A DNA stretch of 64,000 bases from Stenocarpella maydis (lineage: Eukaryota > Ascomycota > Sordariomycetes > Diaporthales > Diaporthaceae). This document shows positions 55,414 to 64,000 of the stretch, piece after piece. Position 1 is the first letter of the stretch. Each line of letters opens with the position of its first letter. The stretch lies in contig NQMI01000011.1 of NCBI GenBank assembly GCA_002270565.1, positions 280,794-344,793 on the forward strand, written 5' to 3'. Made by a program: the position numbers and the translations under genes. The notes beneath the pieces were generated by a model. It made no database searches. It had not been told where the DNA came from and was given only the letters and a program-made list of their open reading frames with translations.

Positions 55414-56757
55414 TCAGAGACAGATGCAACGTTGGATGAGCTGCCCCCTGGATAATCTACCTCCGCCCTCGACGATCGATATTATCTTCCGGTGCGTGGG
55501 CAATTCGTATCCCAAATTCAAACTCTCAGCAGCCCTAAGAAGCCATCCGTTGCATTCTTGTATCTCCGTCTGTTTCCCAGCCCGCACGTCTTGGAGCATC
55601 GAGCTGGTATGGGTCCGGACCTTGTACCCGACATCGTAAACTACAAGTCGTAGATTGGAGAAAGAGAAACGCTGAAGGAGTGCTTCCCTACCCAGATCCA
55701 TCCTCGACGGGACGTCATTAGCGCCGCCACGAAGGATCTCGTGACCAACTGGATCTAGCACCAGGCTGGTCAGCACGATGCTCGCTTCTCGGATGAGCGC
55801 GGCGACGACCTGCGGCAGCATGTCTCCGCGATCTACAAACAGCTCTCCATTCTCACAGTCCATGGTGGCGCTCAAGGGGTTGATGACTGAGTTGACGACG
55901 AGTTTCTCAAGCTGCGATGCCCATAGCTCTCCCGTGGAAACGACTCGAGCCGCAAGGTGAGGTGCCTGGGCTATCTGACTCAGAAGATAATGGTGTGCAT
56001 CTCCTGCGTGCGCATTCGCGCTGACTGGCCCAATCGACAAGGCCGCCATCGATTCGTGGACGCTCCTGAATGGCGCCAACGAGGTGACGCCATGGGTTGT
56101 CATACACGCCAGCCAGCTCGGGCGCCTGTGGTCCGGGAAACGAAGTCGCTGGTAGAGCTCCCCCGCGGGCGGCCAGAGATTGCACATGCCGTTCTGGACA
56201 AAGGCTACCGTCGACGCGCCATGCAGGTACCGCCTCAGCTTGTCGATCTGCGGCATGACATCCGTTGCCTTTGTGGCCACGATGAGGTTCTTGATGGGCG
56301 TGAGCTCCTGGATCGGACCATTTGTCGGCTTTTCGTCCGTCCACCACTCCACATCAAAATCCGTGAACCTGTCCACCTTGCCGTGACGTGTCATCTCGAT
56401 TCCCGGCGTTGAGTCCCAGTATTCCAGAAGCGACTTTCTATGGACGACCAAAGTGATTGGTGGCTTCGCCGGGATTTGAGATAGGCTGGTCGCAAGCAGG
56501 CGACCCAGGTTCCCGACCCCAAGCACATAAATCCTTTCTGAAGCTGTCCCGTTCTTTTCCGCGTTGTTTGGTGTTTGTGCGGGCGGACAGGGAGGGCCAG
56601 ATGTGAGATTCGCGACGGTCCAAGCATAGAGCTTGGGCGGAGGGCCGTTGTCTTCGACGATCTTCCTGAGCCAGGCTGCTGGCGTCTGTGGAGGGCCGCC
56701 GCTCTGGGCCTGCTTTTTTTTAGACCAAATTGGGTGGAAGTGCTGAACTGTCGCCAT
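55414..56757 (-). CDS. Ketopantoate reductase family protein (ApbA/PanE), possibly ketoisovalerate reductase
   Basis: NADPH-dependent 2-oxoacid reductase, cytosolic. A single exon of 447 residues. The cofactor motif G-x-G-x-x-G is GVGNLG (80-85, in RIYVLGVGNLGRLL). The active-site Lys285 lies in LEKLVVNSVINPLSA with Asn289 and Asn293; FVQNGMCNL and the C-terminal SSMLQDVRAGKQTEI plus NGWLL motif complete the family pattern. In the pathway it would reduce 2-dehydropantoate to pantoate. The next gene, divergent, is a pantothenate synthetase, which supports that reaction. However, fungal 2-ketoisovalerate reductases used for cyclodepsipeptides are close homologues of similar length, so the substrate is not settled. 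Confidence 0.9.
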   Translation of the reverse strand: MATVQHFHPIWSKKKQAQSGGPPQTPAAWLRKIVEDNGPPPKLYAWTVANLTSGPPCPPAQTPNNAEKNGTASERIYVLGVGNLGRLLATSLSQIPAKPPITLVVHRKSLLEYWDSTPGIEMTRHGKVDRFTDFDVEWWTDEKPTNGPIQELTPIKNLIVATKATDVMPQIDKLRRYLHGASTVAFVQNGMCNLWPPAGELYQRLRFPDHRRPSWLACMTTHGVTSLAPFRSVHESMAALSIGPVSANAHAGDAHHYLLSQIAQAPHLAARVVSTGELWASQLEKLVVNSVINPLSATMDCENGELFVDRGDMLPQVVAALIREASIVLTSLVLDPVGHEILRGGANDVPSRMDLGREALLQRFSFSNLRLVVYDVGYKVRTHTSSMLQDVRAGKQTEIQECNGWLLRAAESLNLGYELPTHRKIISIVEGGGRLSRGQLIQRCICL

Positions 56758-57798
56758 TTGGTGGTCACGGAGCGGGACTCGCCCTGTCAGATATATTAGT
56801 ATGCTGGGTCGTGGCCTGAGAAATTACGTGTTCAACAGTTGCATAACAGCGAGCATCGGATCGTCGGCGTGATGTGAAAAATAACTAGTATGGGAGGTAT
56901 TCTCTATATGATTTGGATCAAACCATAAAGTTGACGGCTAGAAGAAGTGATTAGAATTTTATTAAAAGAATTAGCACCTTGTTGTTTAAAGTTTTAAGTT
57001 AAGAAATTAAAATAAAAACAGTTAAGCTACTTACAAAGATATTTAATAATTAAATAAATGATATTTAGATTTTGAACAACCATATTGACAGCACTAATAA
57101 ATAATGAACAGAAAATGTATAATATAGCTAAAGCTATTAAGAGTAGTCTGGTATCAAGGAGCTTAATCTTTAGCTCGATATGCTTTCATCCTGGTCTAGC
57201 TACGGTGAAATTAATTGCCGAAGGAACTCTTCTTCCGATGTTTCAGCATCTCCGGACGGCGTCAGGATCTGGGTGGCCTTTAAGCAACCAAAGGCCGTCT
57301 CAATTTAGTTACTTCCAGCGTCCGGATACTGTCAAAGACAAGTTTGCTGTGAACCTTTGGGCTTAGCCATCCATGCTCTCTTTGCCATCGACAGTCATCC
57401 TCTGGCATCAGTCCTCAACCGGTGGATCCACAGGGGATGGCGCGGTCACCGGGCAGCATAGTGCAGCGGAGCTCCTGTAATGGTCTTGCCCCGGGGCCGA
57501 GATCCTGGATTCCTGGCAGGGCCTCGGCATATCTTACCGCCGACCTGAGAACGTCGGAACCGTGCGACCTCGTGCGACCGAAACGACTTACACGGCCACC
57601 TCCCGCGGGCCAAGGGGCAATTGATCGTCCCGGACTAGCGCTCTCTCGGCGGTGATGATCGCATATATCGTCCAGCCACTGCCGTCGTCCAGGGCACTCT
57701 GAGCGCTCTCGCAAGGGGCACACATTCCCAGAGATTACGCACATATTTCTCTTTGCATCTTCATCATCCGGAAGAGGTCGCGCGCGAACTTGGCAGAA
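56758..57798. promoter_or_regulatory. Shared upstream region of the PanE-like and PanC genes
   Basis: 1,041 bases between the two divergent start codons. An AT-rich middle (56940-57080) with TTTAAAGTTTTAAG and AATAAA words is flanked by normal DNA. Small ORFs inside have no motifs. Co-regulation of the two genes is plausible but not shown. Confidence 0.35.
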
Positions 57799-58881
57799 AT
57801 GGCCACTGCCGCAGTCCAGACTATCACGGCCACGGCCCGCCGGGCCTCTTGCGAGACAATTCCATCAACTCAGATTCGCATCCTCCGGACTCTTGACTCG
57901 GCACAGTCGTGGCGTCGCACGTACCACCGCGATGGCAGCGTGATTGGCTTTGTCCCTACCATGGGCGCTCTGCACCACGGCCACCTCAGCCTCATCATTG
58001 CCGCGGCTCGCGAGAGCGACCACGTGGTTGTCAGCATCTATGTCAACCCTACCCAATTTGGCGTCAAGGATGACCTGTCGTCCTATCCCGCGAACTGGGA
58101 AGGTGACTGTCGCCTGCTTGCGGAGCTGGACCGCCAGCTGGCAAGGGATGGCACCAGCAAAGGTCGGATCAGCGCCGTCTTCGCGCCGAACCACAATGTC
58201 ATGTACCCTACGGGTGTTCCAGGCCAAAAGCTCGAGTCCAAGGGCAGCTTTGTAACAGTAACGCCAGTCGGCGAGTTGCTCGAGGGCGCGAGCCGGCCCA
58301 CCTTCTTCCGCGGCGTCGCTACACACTGCATGAAGCTATTCAATGCCATTCAACCTGACAAGGCCTTTTTCGGCCAGAAGGATATCCAGCAGGCCGTTGT
58401 GGTGAAGAAGATGGTCAAGGACTTCCTCCTCCCTATCGAAATGTCAGTTTGCCCAACCGAGCGCGAGCCCGATGGCCTGGCACTGAGCTCGCGAAACGTC
58501 TATTTGGGCGAGAGGCGGCGGCCGGTAGCCCCAGTTTTGATTCGCGCCCTGCAAGCAGCGGCAGGGAGGTATCACGACGGTGCAACGGACCGCGATGCTA
58601 TCCTGGGCGCAGCCACGCAAGTGATAGCTGAGACGCAAGCACAGCAGGCGGCTATGCCGGCGGCAAGCAGAGTGAACTTCGAGGTTGACTACATCTCTCT
58701 TGCCGAGCCGGACACGATGGAGGAAGTTGTAGGGCATGTCAATCGCGAGAAAGGCGCCATACTGAGTGGGGCCATCAAGATGTTTCCTGTCGAGACACCG
58801 CAGCCGGGCGAAGACTTGGGGCACAGCGGCGGGCCTCTGGTTCGAATTATTGATAATGTTGTCTTGGAGAGCTCAATTTGA
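57799..58881 (+). CDS. Pantothenate synthetase (pantoate-beta-alanine ligase)
   Basis: Joins pantoate and beta-alanine with ATP to make pantothenate, the last step before CoA synthesis. A single exon of 360 residues, the fungal length. The HIGH-type ATP motif PTMGALHHGH is at 53-62. YVNPTQFG, then RPTFFRGVATHCMKLFN, FFGQKDIQQ and the EREPDGLALSSRN motif are the conserved substrate and ATP sites. The start is the ATG at 57799; the frame is open to 57790 through a TTG. The N-terminus (ATARRASCETIPST) could be a weak mitochondrial signal. It faces the ketopantoate reductase gene, an arrangement that puts two steps of one pathway together. In yeast the comparable gene is PAN6. Confidence 0.95.
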   Translation: MATAAVQTITATARRASCETIPSTQIRILRTLDSAQSWRRTYHRDGSVIGFVPTMGALHHGHLSLIIAAARESDHVVVSIYVNPTQFGVKDDLSSYPANWEGDCRLLAELDRQLARDGTSKGRISAVFAPNHNVMYPTGVPGQKLESKGSFVTVTPVGELLEGASRPTFFRGVATHCMKLFNAIQPDKAFFGQKDIQQAVVVKKMVKDFLLPIEMSVCPTEREPDGLALSSRNVYLGERRRPVAPVLIRALQAAAGRYHDGATDRDAILGAATQVIAETQAQQAAMPAASRVNFEVDYISLAEPDTMEEVVGHVNREKGAILSGAIKMFPVETPQPGEDLGHSGGPLVRIIDNVVLESSI

Positions 58882-59260
58882 TATTAGCCAAACAAAGATC
58901 CTCCACAGGTTTAATAGCTGTCTCTCATAAATTGCTACTTGGTTCCCTCGAAGGACAGAATCGAAACTACCCTCCTCAAATACTCGTTCAGTAGACAATG
59001 GTGATTTTCTATGTGCCCAGAAATCCATACAACCAGGCCACATAACCGTAGCTAAAATCGTTTCTGCTTATCAAACTGGCTTAGTCTACGTTCGGTTCCC
59101 AACGCGATCTTCTTAAACCAAATCCCCCCCCCCCCCGGGCCAAGTCATAAATAAAGCAGCTTCAATTATTTTCACTTACGAAATTCATATATAGCAAGTT
59201 AATTTAGTTCTGTGTATTCTTGTTAAAAAAGTACGAGACAGAGGGTGGATGTGTTTTTAA
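58882..59260. other. 3' flank of PanC gene, no gene
   Basis: No ORF. A run of 14 C (about 59126-59139) marks the last normal-composition DNA; after about 59150 the sequence turns AT-rich. Confidence 0.5.
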
Positions 59261-60490
59261 TATAGTATTACAATATAATTAATACAGTTTACTAGTAAGT
59301 ACATCATATTAGTAAATAGAATAGGTTTACTATATTAAGCTAGATTTATTAACCCTAGTACCTACTTATTACTAAATAATTAATAAAACTTAATACTAAT
59401 TAGTATTAACCATATTTAATTCCTTTTTGTAATTAATTATATTAATTCATTGGACTTAGTTTGATTCAAAATATATTCTTAATTTTCATATCATTTATAT
59501 ACTTGTTTATTTATTAAAACAGTAAGTATATTAAAGATTTATCACAATACTAGTGGTTTATATCTTAAAGAAAAAATACTTTTGATTATTAAAGCTAATA
59601 CAGGATACCAGGAACTAGCTAAGACCAGAAAGTAGCTAATTTTCAGCAAATTCATTAACTTTAGCCTACCATAGCACCCGACTAGGGGAAAATAAGTGAT
59701 AAAAGTTAGCACTAATTTATACTACCTATACTTAATTACCTGAATTGAATTAATTTTATAAATTTGAAGTAGTCATGATAGATATAGAATTAATTTAAAG
59801 AGGGCAACAATTAATGGGAAAGATTTAATTTATACTAAAGAATACTGATTTCACTCTTAAAGTCTTGATGTTAGTAATTTACTAATATAATATTTTTAAC
59901 GTAGTTTATCAGTAAGTAGGCTATATTAATAGCTGGATTAAAATTTTAACTTCTATCTTCTTTAATTTAAATCTACATATTAATAATACTTAATATACAT
60001 ATAAAGATATATACTATTTTGAAGCTAATTTAAATTTTATAATAATAGTTTTGTATTTATTGGGTTATTATATAAAAGTCCATGTTGACAACATAAAATT
60101 AAGATATAGCTATATAAAAACAAAAAGAAATTTTAAAAACTTTATTTTCTAGTCTGTGTACTTTATTTAATAATTAATGAAATTAATTCTAATCTTATAA
60201 TTATATCTTTATAAAGAATAGTGTATTTTTAAAGATACTTATTATATAAATCTTTAAATTATATATATTCATATTTAAATTTTAAGAAATAATAGTGCAG
60301 CACCTAATATTTCCCAACGTACCCTTCTATTAGTATTCTCAGAAAAAGGTACCTACCAATCCACTCACTAAAACGATCTACTTACTAGTAAACTACATTA
60401 TATATATTTATATGACTTATTAGTAATTAAGCCAGATTTAATATAGTATAATTAAAATCTAATTTATTAAATCCTTCCTTTTCTTTCTTA
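59261..60490. repeat. AT-rich RIP-like block, related to 14.1-15.4 kb
   Basis: No gene. The words agtttactagtaagta with catatta, caggaactagc, and a ctagggg-type patch followed by agcactaat occur in the order also seen at 14.1-15.4 kb, with many transitions. A further diverged copy of the agtttac word is near 59888 and an inverted one near 60372. No terminal repeats or coding region could be read. Confidence 0.5.
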
Positions 60491-60501
60491 TATATTCTTA
60501 T

Positions 60502-60791
60502 TGTTAGAATATTGCCCTATTGGATTGCATGCAATCCTGTTGGGCTAGGCTGCCTAACTAAATAAAGGGGCTTAGCAGGGGAAGAGGCTACTTTTCCTAT
60601 TCATATAAAAGGCCCCTGCTTTCTCTGGATAGTTAAAAGAAACAAGCAGTTATAGACCCACCAAATAGAACCCTATATATATATATATATACTATTACTA
60701 TATAATAAAGGCTATTCAATATTAATTATTAGATTACTTAGTAATTTATAGATTGGCAAAAGTAAAGATATAAGATCTATATAAAGATAAC
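60502..60791. repeat. LTR-like segment beside the copia 3' LTR
   Basis: Begins TGTTAGAATATTGCCC, a form common at copia LTR starts, and keeps near-normal GC. An 8-base inverted pair AGCAGGGG...CCCCTGCT surrounds a TATA-like tataaaagg at 60605. It runs straight into the next LTR at 60792 without a clear CA end, so it may be a broken LTR into which the copia element jumped. Confidence 0.4.
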
Positions 60792-60996
60792 TGTTGAATG
60801 GCCTTTGCCATATGGCTGTTGGTACGTACGTACAGTGGTTGTCGAACTGGTTCTGTTATTTGATGATCTATCTAGGTTTTGAAACGAGGGAGGGGAAGCA
60901 CACGGTAGGGGCTTAAGGCCTCCGTGCGGTACCTAGGTGGCTAACTAAGCCACCTCATCCCCATACTGATATGCGATCCTAAGTGCTATTCCAACA
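60792..60996 (-). repeat. 3' LTR of Ty1/copia element
   Basis: Plus-strand ends TGTTGAATGG and CTATTCCAACA are near-perfect inverse complements of each other, as LTR ends are. On the minus strand it starts TGTTGGAATAG, typical of copia. The bases just before it on that strand (61017-60997) read as a purine-rich tract (CAAAAGAAAAGATCCCC), the expected polypurine tract. Length 205 bases. Confidence 0.65.
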
Positions 60997-61029
60997 CTGG
61001 GGATCTTTTCTTTTGTGATCGCACATCTT

Positions 61030-63340
61030 CCTTTTAGCCTCTAAGCAGGTTGAACTGCTCGTATACCTTCCTTCTTAGTGAAATCCATCGTACTTCTGAT
61101 ATCTCCTTCCTCTCGTATGCTTCTCTTAGCGACATGATATCAATCATCAGCCTCTTCTTATTAGTCGTATTAAGCTTTACTAGGCATTCATATAGTGATC
61201 GTGAGTCCGTATAGATTACTACTGGTATTCTTGGTACCTCTAGATAGTTGAAGATTCAGTTGATTGTTATACTAAGTGCCATACTGCTATTGAACCCTAT
61301 TATCATTCTATATAGCTTGCTTGCTAGTATGCTTTATATAACTTGCTTGCACTTTATTAAGCTCTAGTAGATAATGTTTCTATAGATCTTAAAGTTAGTC
61401 TCTATATAGTCTTCCTCTGTTATTATAGCAATAATAAATCCTAGCTATAAGCTAAGGTCCTTATTATTAGTAAAGAATCTGTTTATAAAGATATAGAGCT
61501 TTATATGGCTTAAATTAAGTAGTATGAATTTAATCCCCCTATTAAGATTCTCCTTCTACTACTTAATTTGTATATTTAAGGCTTCTATATCTTTCTCCTT
61601 AGGATCCCTGATTTATATAGCTATAGAAAGATTATATAATGACTCTGGTTAGCAGATTAAGGCAATATACGCCCCTTGGGCTCTCTGGGCAATATACTGC
61701 TAGGCTGTATCATCTATATGGGGGTTGATTAGTTCCAATCATGCGGCTTATCCTTTTTATACAAATAAGATATTCTCTTTATCTAACTTAATCTTTCTAC
61801 TATTAAATTCTACCGGCTTTTTAGGTATTAGAACTTCCTTTAGCTTCATATAGAACTTTTTCTTTCTTAGCTTATCTTCCTCCCTTTTAGAAAATATTAG
61901 TATTATAAAGAAGAAAGTATTATCTATCTGCATCCCTAAGATGCTAAAGTTATATAGCCCATTAGTAGTAAATAGAAGGCACAAGTTATATGTAGAGATC
62001 TTCATTTTCAGGGCCTCTATATGGTAAGTGTAATAGGTTTTATATTAATGCAGGCCTGCCTCAGCTAGGCCGTATAGTAGTTTCCTAATGATAAGGATTG
62101 TGTCTGGGGGGTATCTGTCCCTAAGCTCCAGGGGTAGTTATACAATAATCATATGGGTTAGTACATCTTCAGCTTAGGTATAGGCTTGTATAATATTCTA
62201 TAGTTTGCCTTAGCATCTATATAATTAAATGAGTATTAGCCCTAGGGCTAGAATCAGTCTCTAGCTTATCCTCTAGATAGTTGGGGCTTGTATTAATATT
62301 ATGTATTTCTCTTTATCCCTAAAGCCCTATATAACTAGCCTTAATTTCTTAATCAGCTTAATTAACCTATTCTTAACTTCTTATATTATTTACATATTAA
62401 AGATTCTCAGATATTCATATATCTTTAGGTTATACTTTGCAAATTTAAATATATCTTCGCTAGCTAGAGCATTAATCTTAAGGGCATCAGATTCTTTCAA
62501 TAGCTTGCCTAAGCTAGTAATAATATTATCTTCCCTCAGCTTAATAGCCAGGTTATATAAGTCCCTTTCTTTTTGGGTTAAGAAAGTAGTTACTAGTAGT
62601 TATATAGTTAACAGATATATATATCATATAGTTGCTCTCCTGGGTCTGCCGCACCAATTCAGCTGCACCTGGGTAGCTTCCTTCCTAGGCCTGCCTCTCT
62701 TCCTGGCTTGGGTTGGCTGTTATATGATAATAGCTTCTCATACATCCAGGTCATCCCATATAGCTGGTTTAGTTATATAAAGGTATAGTTTAACATATAT
62801 AGCCCGGAATTATATAAGTCTATTCACCATACTAATTATTATAATATGCTTATAGATAGCTTCTAGCTTATATAATCCTCTCCAGCCTTTGTTTTCTCTC
62901 CAGACAAGAACTTCACTTTAGAGGGGTAAGGATAGTATAGTATAGGTATCTGGTCCATTCCTAGTATTAATCACATAGCTAACCTTAATTTCCATACAAA
63001 TAGTTTAAAGTATCTTTATAGCCTTTTATATAGCTCTTGCCCTTTAGGTAATATCTAGAGATAGTAGAGATTCATATAAGACTTAAGGGTAGGTACTAAA
63101 TACTAGGAGGGTTGGTATAAGTCCACTTGACCCAGCTATATCATTTAGGGCCTTAATTGCCATCTATAGGATTATCTCATCATCTATAGCTTCATCAATC
63201 TCCATATAAAGGATTTCATATGCCCTTTTTAAAGGTCCATATAATCGCTCAACTTTCCCTACAACCCAGTATGCCTCCACTAGCATCTCTTTACACAAGA
63301 TCCCCATAATCTTTATATTTATATAGAACTCCTCTAATGC
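61030..63340 (-). pseudogene. Copia pol relic: integrase, RT and RNase H
   Basis: Around 63320-63120 the frame reads EAYWVVGKVERLYGPLKRAY and later MAIKALNDIAGSSGLIPTLL, a copia integrase C-terminal core, with one TAG between. At 62005-61757 an open piece contains GMQIDNTFFFIILIFSK and LRKKKF...LKEVLIPKKPVEFN, a copia RT/RNase H junction with Asn where Asp is expected. Near 61250-61060 TDSRSLYECLVKLNTTNKKR, IDIMSLREAYERKEI and VRWIS are the RNase H part. No long open frame spans these. Confidence 0.75.
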
Positions 63341-64000
63341 GAAGTTTATCCCTAGGTTATATATAATATAATCAGGTGGGCCAATATAGGTGCAGATCTA
63401 GCATTTATAGAGTATATCCTAGGTATCTCATATGAACATAGATCTAAGGAATATTACTGCTTGAAAGTTTGTATCTATATTAATTATGTATAGGGCGTTC
63501 TTCTCTCCAAGTTGTATAACATCAATCACCACTTCATAATTAAAGTAGCTTTCATTCTTAATAGAGAATTTAAATCATCTTAGGGCTGGGTTGTATATCT
63601 GGTAGTAGTAGTAGAATTTCTTAATTCTCTCCAGAATGGCTTCCTTAACATTATTATGCCCTATACTTCTAAGAAGTCTATATAGTTCCTCTGCACGGTT
63701 TGAGAGTATATTTGGGAAGACTATATAATATTAATCCTCTTAGATTTATAATCTTCTGTAGTACCCTATAAAGATTTATGCTTTATTATATAATAGGTTA
63801 TATAGCCTCCCTATATAGTTATATTTCTTCCTCTATCCTTTATGGAAGTTAGCTATAGCTTGGGGGTTGATTGGCCCGTTATAGACTATTTGGGTTGGAG
63901 GTAGGTTATATAGAGCACCATCTATATAGATGGATTGTACGGTAAGTATGGTGTCTGGCTGCTATGGGAAATTACCTACCTCTTGCATATATCTTGCACT

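Larger units (their letters stand above)
60792..64000 (-). mobile_element. Ty1/copia retrotransposon, truncated by the window end
   Basis: Minus-strand element whose order from the right is integrase, reverse transcriptase, RNase H, polypurine tract and 3' LTR. The 5' LTR and gag lie beyond 64000 if present. Stops are mainly TAG and TAA at Gln positions, so it is dead. Order and motifs are those of the copia class, where integrase precedes RT; this separates it from the gypsy copies at 16-32 kb. Confidence 0.78.

Noticed and set aside
62301..62780. 159-codon plus-strand ORF near the right end
   Set aside because: Opposite strand of the copia polyprotein relic; hydrophobic text is an AT-composition effect.

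Overview
The window looks like nuclear DNA of a filamentous ascomycete (Pezizomycotina). Genes carry short GT-AG introns of about 50-90 bp, and they encode a Zn2Cys6 AflR-type regulator, fungal berberine-bridge-type oxidoreductase, trans-enoyl reductase, P450, secreted subtilase and pantothenate enzymes. Gene-bearing, moderately GC-rich stretches alternate with very AT-rich stretches full of TAA/TAG/TGA stops. This is the signature of repeat-induced point mutation (RIP): Gln and Arg codons became stops, and catalytic Asp became Asn in retrotransposon reverse transcriptases. No species can be named from the sequence alone.

Layout. 0.4-8.8 kb holds four intact redox genes: an aldo-keto reductase (AKR), a short-chain dehydrogenase (SDR), a secreted FAD-linked oxidoreductase and a PKS-type trans-enoyl reductase (TER), with a Tc1-like relic between the last two. 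9.2-12.4 kb is an AT-rich desert. 12.6-14.0 kb holds an AflR-like regulator. 14.1-32.1 kb is a transposon graveyard: a dispersed repeat, a TTTA microsatellite, two Ty3/gypsy-type copies on the minus strand that share an LTR, an unmutated 532-bp insert, and a complete 2,933-bp Mutator-like (MULE) element with terminal inverted repeats and target-site duplication. 32.7-34.6 kb holds a P450. 35.9-47.4 kb is a GC-rich block of five genes I cannot name: A, a long Pro-rich/coiled-coil protein; B, a basic/acidic coiled-coil protein; C, a frameshifted SAP-like gene; D, a gene with nine in-frame stops; E, a double-chromodomain gene. 50.9-53.9 kb holds a 948-residue secreted subtilase. 55.4-58.9 kb holds a divergent pair, a ketopantoate/ketoisovalerate reductase and a pantothenate synthetase. 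59.2-64 kb returns to AT-rich repeats and ends inside a RIP-damaged Ty1/copia element on the minus strand.

How the parts may work together. The TER, SDR, AKR, FAD oxidoreductase, AflR-like regulator and P450 are typical tailoring and control genes of a polyketide-type cluster. No core synthase is visible, so the core lies outside the window, was lost, or the TE block split the cluster. The PanE-like/PanC pair would supply pantothenate, the precursor of CoA and of the phosphopantetheine arm of synthases; alternatively the reductase may make 2-hydroxyisovalerate. The least explained part is the 35.9-47.4 kb block, where the pseudogenes and the chromodomain gene look like remains of a multigene unit. 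I also see a plus-strand ORF relic, antisense to pol, in both gypsy copies.
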